Positions 6,114 through 8,229 of a stretch of 8,229 bases of DNA are shown here, piece after piece; positions within the stretch are counted from its first letter, which is position 1; the number at the start of each line of letters is the position of its first letter. The DNA is from an uncultured Flavobacteriia bacterium. GTDB taxonomy: Bacteria; Bacteroidota; Bacteroidia; Flavobacteriales_D; Crocinitomicaceae. A model generated the notes under the pieces. That model saw nothing but the letters and a program-made list of their open reading frames with translations. It made no database searches and had not been told where the DNA came from. A program made the translations under genes and the position numbers. The DNA is taken from the NCBI GenBank assembly GCA_903930085.1, contig CAIYXD010000345.1, positions 1 to 8,229 on the forward strand. Direction: 5' to 3'.

Positions 6114-7403
6114 TTAATATCTGTCTCCTTTACCGAACCAGGTTTTTTTTCCTTTGTTCTTTGCAGAAGCTTGTTTTTGTTCCACTGTTGGACGCGGTTT
6201 CTTTGCACCAGCTCTCGGTTCTCTTGGAGGTCGAGCGCCACGTTGTTCTTTTTTCTCGACAACGAAAACTTCCATTGGATACGGGTGATTCTCTATTACT
6301 GGAATAGTGGTATGAATCAATTTTTCGATATCTTTTAAATATGCCTTTTCTTCGTAATCGCAGAATGAAATTGCAGTCCCTTTGTTTCCAGCGCGACCCG
6401 TTCTTCCAATTCGATGAACGTACGTTTCACAAATATTCGGTAATTCAAAATTAATCACCAATTCCATTTCTTCTACATCGATTCCGCGTGCGGCAATATC
6501 CGTTGCAACTAATGCTCGAATCGACTTGTCTTTAAAATTGCTAAGCGCACGCTGGCGGTTATTTTGGCTTTTATTTCCGTGGATTGCATCCGATTTTATG
6601 CCATGTTTTACTAAGTGTTTCACTACTTTGTCTGCTCCGTGTTTTGTTCGGGTAAAAATCAAAACAGATGTTGCATCCACTTCGTTCAAAATATCTACCA
6701 ACAAGGCGTTTTTGTTTCCTTTATCGATAAAATACAACGATTGTTTGATAATTTCTGCTGTAGAAGAAACAGGAGTAACCTCTACACGAATTGGATCACG
6801 TAGTATTGTTCCAGCCAATTTCAAAATCTCTGGCGCCATTGTAGCCGAGAAAAATAAATTCTGTCGCTTGTCAGGCAAAGCGCGAATAAGTTTGTTTACA
6901 TCGTGGATGAATCCCATATCCAGCATGCGATCCGCTTCATCTAAAACAAAGATTTCCACATCGCGGATAGAAATAAATCCTTGTGTCATTAAATCCAATA
7001 GCCTTCCCGGTGTTGCTACTAATATATCCACACCATTTTTTAAAACGCCCGTTTGCTTGTTTTGATTTACGCCGCCAAAAATCACGGTACTTGTTAATCC
7101 GGCATAACGTCCGTAAGCTTTTAAGCTTTCATCGATTTGAATTGCTAATTCACGCGTTGGTGTAACAATCAAAGCTCTAATCTTCTTTTTTCCGGTGTAT
7201 TCTTTATTTTGACTTAAAAGTTGAAGTATCGGAATGGAAAAAGCAGCGGTTTTACCTGTTCCCGTTTGTGCACAACCCATCAGGTCGTTACCATCTAAAA
7301 CCAACGGTATAGCTTGTTCTTGTATAGGCGTAGGAGTTGTGTAACCTTCTTCTTGAATTGCTCTAAGAATTGGTTCAATAATGTTTAATTCACTAAATTG
7401 CAT
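6114..7403 (-). CDS. DEAD-box ATP-dependent RNA helicase (RhlE-like)
   Basis: Unwinds or remodels RNA duplexes using ATP; a cytoplasmic role in RNA decay, ribosome assembly or cold adaptation is usual for the family. All superfamily 2 motifs are present in order: Q motif (TTPTPIQEQ, 22-30), I AQTGTGKT (45-52), Ia PTRELA (82-87), Ib TPGR (131-134), II DEAD (155-158), III SAT (186-188), IV VLIFTRTK (247-254), V ATDIAARGID (300-309) and VI HRIGRTGRAG (330-339). A basic low-complexity tail (about 384-429, rich in Lys, Arg and Pro) replaces an RNA-binding domain, as in RhlE-type proteins. At 429 residues the length is normal. The start is the ATG at 7403, no Shine-Dalgarno. It is a single-gene unit with its own -7 element about 60 bases upstream. 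Assignment to the RhlE subfamily is less certain than the DEAD-box call. Confidence 0.96.
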   Translation of the reverse strand: MQFSELNIIEPILRAIQEEGYTTPTPIQEQAIPLVLDGNDLMGCAQTGTGKTAAFSIPILQLLSQNKEYTGKKKIRALIVTPTRELAIQIDESLKAYGRYAGLTSTVIFGGVNQNKQTGVLKNGVDILVATPGRLLDLMTQGFISIRDVEIFVLDEADRMLDMGFIHDVNKLIRALPDKRQNLFFSATMAPEILKLAGTILRDPIRVEVTPVSSTAEIIKQSLYFIDKGNKNALLVDILNEVDATSVLIFTRTKHGADKVVKHLVKHGIKSDAIHGNKSQNNRQRALSNFKDKSIRALVATDIAARGIDVEEMELVINFELPNICETYVHRIGRTGRAGNKGTAISFCDYEEKAYLKDIEKLIHTTIPVIENHPYPMEVFVVEKKEQRGARPPREPRAGAKKPRPTVEQKQASAKNKGKKTWFGKGDRY

Positions 7404-7462
7404 GTATAAATTGTTGTCAGAAAATGACTTTGTATTATCAAAAGGAAATTCTGTATTAGGTG

Positions 7463-7470
7463 CAAAGATA
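7463..7470 (-). promoter_or_regulatory. -7 promoter element of the helicase gene
   Basis: The minus strand reads TATCTTTG, the same octamer as at 691-684 and 3835-3828. It predicts a start near 7459 and a 5' leader of about 56 bases, which is A/T-rich. No TTG-type -33 element lies at the expected distance. Long leaders are common in cold-regulated helicase genes, but no specific element is recognised here. Confidence 0.6.
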
Positions 7471-7786
7471 GGTTTTTAATTGGTTAATTGTATTATGTCA
7501 TGATTTAGCTGCGCTGCTATCTTCGATGGTGAACGATTTGATTCTATGAATTTGAGGATTCAACAATTTAAAGCTGTAACGAGCAAAGACGGTGAATATT
7601 TAATTTGTTTAATAAATGAATAAATGAATTCATTTACTACTCCTATAATCATTGACTTGTAGAAGGTGAACGCAATCTTAAACCAGCAACTTCCTATCCC
7701 TAATTAGCTCCACATGAATAAAATGAATTGCTTATTAATTTTACACAATAAATAATCAAATTGTATATCCATCTTTTATCATTTCC
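7471..7786. other. intergenic stretch without a convincing gene
   Basis: About 316 bp between the helicase promoter and the terminator of the unit at the right edge. The plus strand has one 40-codon stretch free of stops (7504-7623) containing an ATG at 7546, which would give a 25-residue peptide. It has no promoter and no recognisable product. A palindrome lies at its end (7621-7636). The remainder is A/T-rich with stops in all frames. Confidence 0.55.
7621..7636. repeat. 16-bp perfect palindrome
   Basis: TAAATGAATTCATTTA is its own reverse complement, without a spacer, and is preceded by a partial copy (AATAAATGAA). A zero-spacer palindrome is more like a dimeric protein site than an RNA hairpin. 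In such A/T-rich sequence it could be chance. Confidence 0.5.
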
Positions 7787-7812
7787 AAAAAAAGGCGATG
7801 ATTTCTCACCGC
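7787..7812 (-). terminator. intrinsic terminator of the right-edge unit
   Basis: The minus strand GCGGTGA pairs with TCATCGC (7 bp, one G-U pair) around a GAAA tetraloop, followed by CTTTTTTT. It has the same design as the terminator at 1079-1107. It begins 19 bases after the TAA at 7834-7832, which suggests that this TAA is, or was, the end of a real gene read leftward. Confidence 0.88.
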
Positions 7813-7831
7813 ATTTAATCTCTTAATTGAA

Positions 7832-8149
7832 TTATTCCATCAATTTCGCTGTCTTTTTTGACCATTTGCCACAATTGTCATGAATATTTAGTGGACTCAT
7901 TAAAATTTCATTGTTTAAGTTCATTTCTGTAATTAATACTCCATTCATTTCAACCAATACTGCAGAACCATAGCATGAAGCTAGCTCTAAAATATTATTG
8001 GTCCAAATGAGTTTGAGCTAAACATTACTGTAAAAAGCACTATTCAAATAATAAGATGTTTTTTCAAAATTTAACTTTTTAAATTTCCCTAAATACAGAA
8101 TAAAAACAGCATGGTTTCCTTCCGCTGCAAATTTAGTTGACAATTCTTT
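7832..8149 (-). pseudogene. interrupted reading frame, probable gene remnant, family not recognised
   Basis: One minus-strand frame runs for 105 codons with a single in-frame TAG at 8020-8018. The part before the TAG (43 codons, from KELSTKFAAEG to AFYSNV) and the part after it (61 codons, from LKLIWTNNILELAS to KKTAKLME) both have protein-like composition. The second part ends in TAA 19 bases before a strong terminator. No ATG opens the first part; a TTG at 8143-8141 or the ATG at 7948 (38 residues) would be the only starts. I recognise no domain. The upstream end overlaps the terminal codons of the S1-domain gene in another frame, and removing one T from the four at 8147-8150 would fuse the two frames. 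The likely reading is a decayed gene, or a decayed 3' extension of its neighbour. A sequencing error or stop-codon recoding are alternatives. Confidence 0.5.
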
Positions 8150-8229
8150 TCAGCCCAATTCTTTTTCGCTCCGCATCCACTTCTAAAATCTGAACATCAA
8201 CATGCTCATGAAGGGCTATGAATTGAGAC
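8133..8229 (-). CDS. C-terminal end of an S1 RNA-binding domain protein (partial, possibly Tex-like)
   Basis: The frame enters from the right edge and ends in TAA at 8135-8133; 32 residues are visible. HEHVDVQILEVDAERKRIGL fits the last two strands of an S1 domain (pattern ...v.V.Vl.vD..r.RI.LS). In S1 domains that end a protein this is typical of Tex (transcription accessory protein) and of ribosomal protein S1 or polynucleotide phosphorylase, all RNA-binding. Tex is a guess, since only the tail is seen. The tail after the S1 signature (KRIVN) is short and departs from the usual LSM/LSLK ending, which raises the possibility of a frameshift at 8147-8150, where a one-base change would extend the protein into the downstream frame. 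The end shown is the stop actually present. Confidence 0.7.
   Translation of the reverse strand, partial: SQFIALHEHVDVQILEVDAERKRIGLKRIVN

Noticed and set aside
6526..7065. 179-codon plus-strand open frame, with further smaller frames, opposite the helicase gene
   Set aside because: It is entirely antisense to the conserved DEAD-box motifs, with composition explained by the complement of helicase codons.

Overview
The window looks like ordinary chromosome from a member of the Bacteroidota, most likely a Flavobacteriaceae-type organism. Four things point there. The 5' part of a 16S rRNA gene has Bacteroidota-like sequence. Several promoters carry the Bacteroidota -7 octamer TAnnTTTG. The genes lack Shine-Dalgarno sequences and are preceded by A/T-rich leaders. 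The genome is A/T-rich, and the protein variants (AroE, MenA, MenC, the RhlE-like helicase) resemble flavobacterial ones. The genus cannot be fixed from this stretch.

Layout. Positions 1-363 hold the first part of a 16S rRNA gene read leftward; the rest lies outside the window. Its leader has a boxA-like antitermination site and two tandem promoters of identical architecture (CTTG-N19-TAYCTTTG), with a 12-bp direct repeat between them. A gene-free gap of about 360 bp follows. From 3835 down to 1079 lies a leftward transcription unit: rhodanese-like protein, DedA-family membrane protein, shikimate dehydrogenase (aroE), an AlbA_2/Schlafen-type putative regulator and, after a 126-bp gap, a 64-residue basic protein. 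The first three genes are translationally coupled (TGATG and ATGA overlaps). A strong intrinsic terminator closes the unit. Divergent from it, menA and menC run rightward and encode two menaquinone-biosynthesis enzymes. They converge on a leftward DEAD-box RNA helicase gene across a 14-bp inverted repeat that probably terminates both units. About 320 bp without a convincing gene follow. At the right edge a further leftward unit enters the window: the last ~32 codons of an S1-domain protein, then a ~105-codon reading frame interrupted by one TAG, closed by another GAAA-loop terminator.

How the genes work together. menA and menC act in one pathway, making the quinone of the respiratory chain. 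aroE feeds chorismate, the precursor of menaquinone and aromatic amino acids, so the two units are metabolically related though divergently transcribed. The rhodanese, DedA and AlbA_2 proteins have no obvious link to aroE beyond shared transcription.

I see no mobile element, CRISPR array, tRNA, defence system or other clearly novel system. The most informative oddities are the interrupted reading frame at the right edge, the rRNA promoter region, the possible leaderless start of menA and the unrecognised 64-residue protein.
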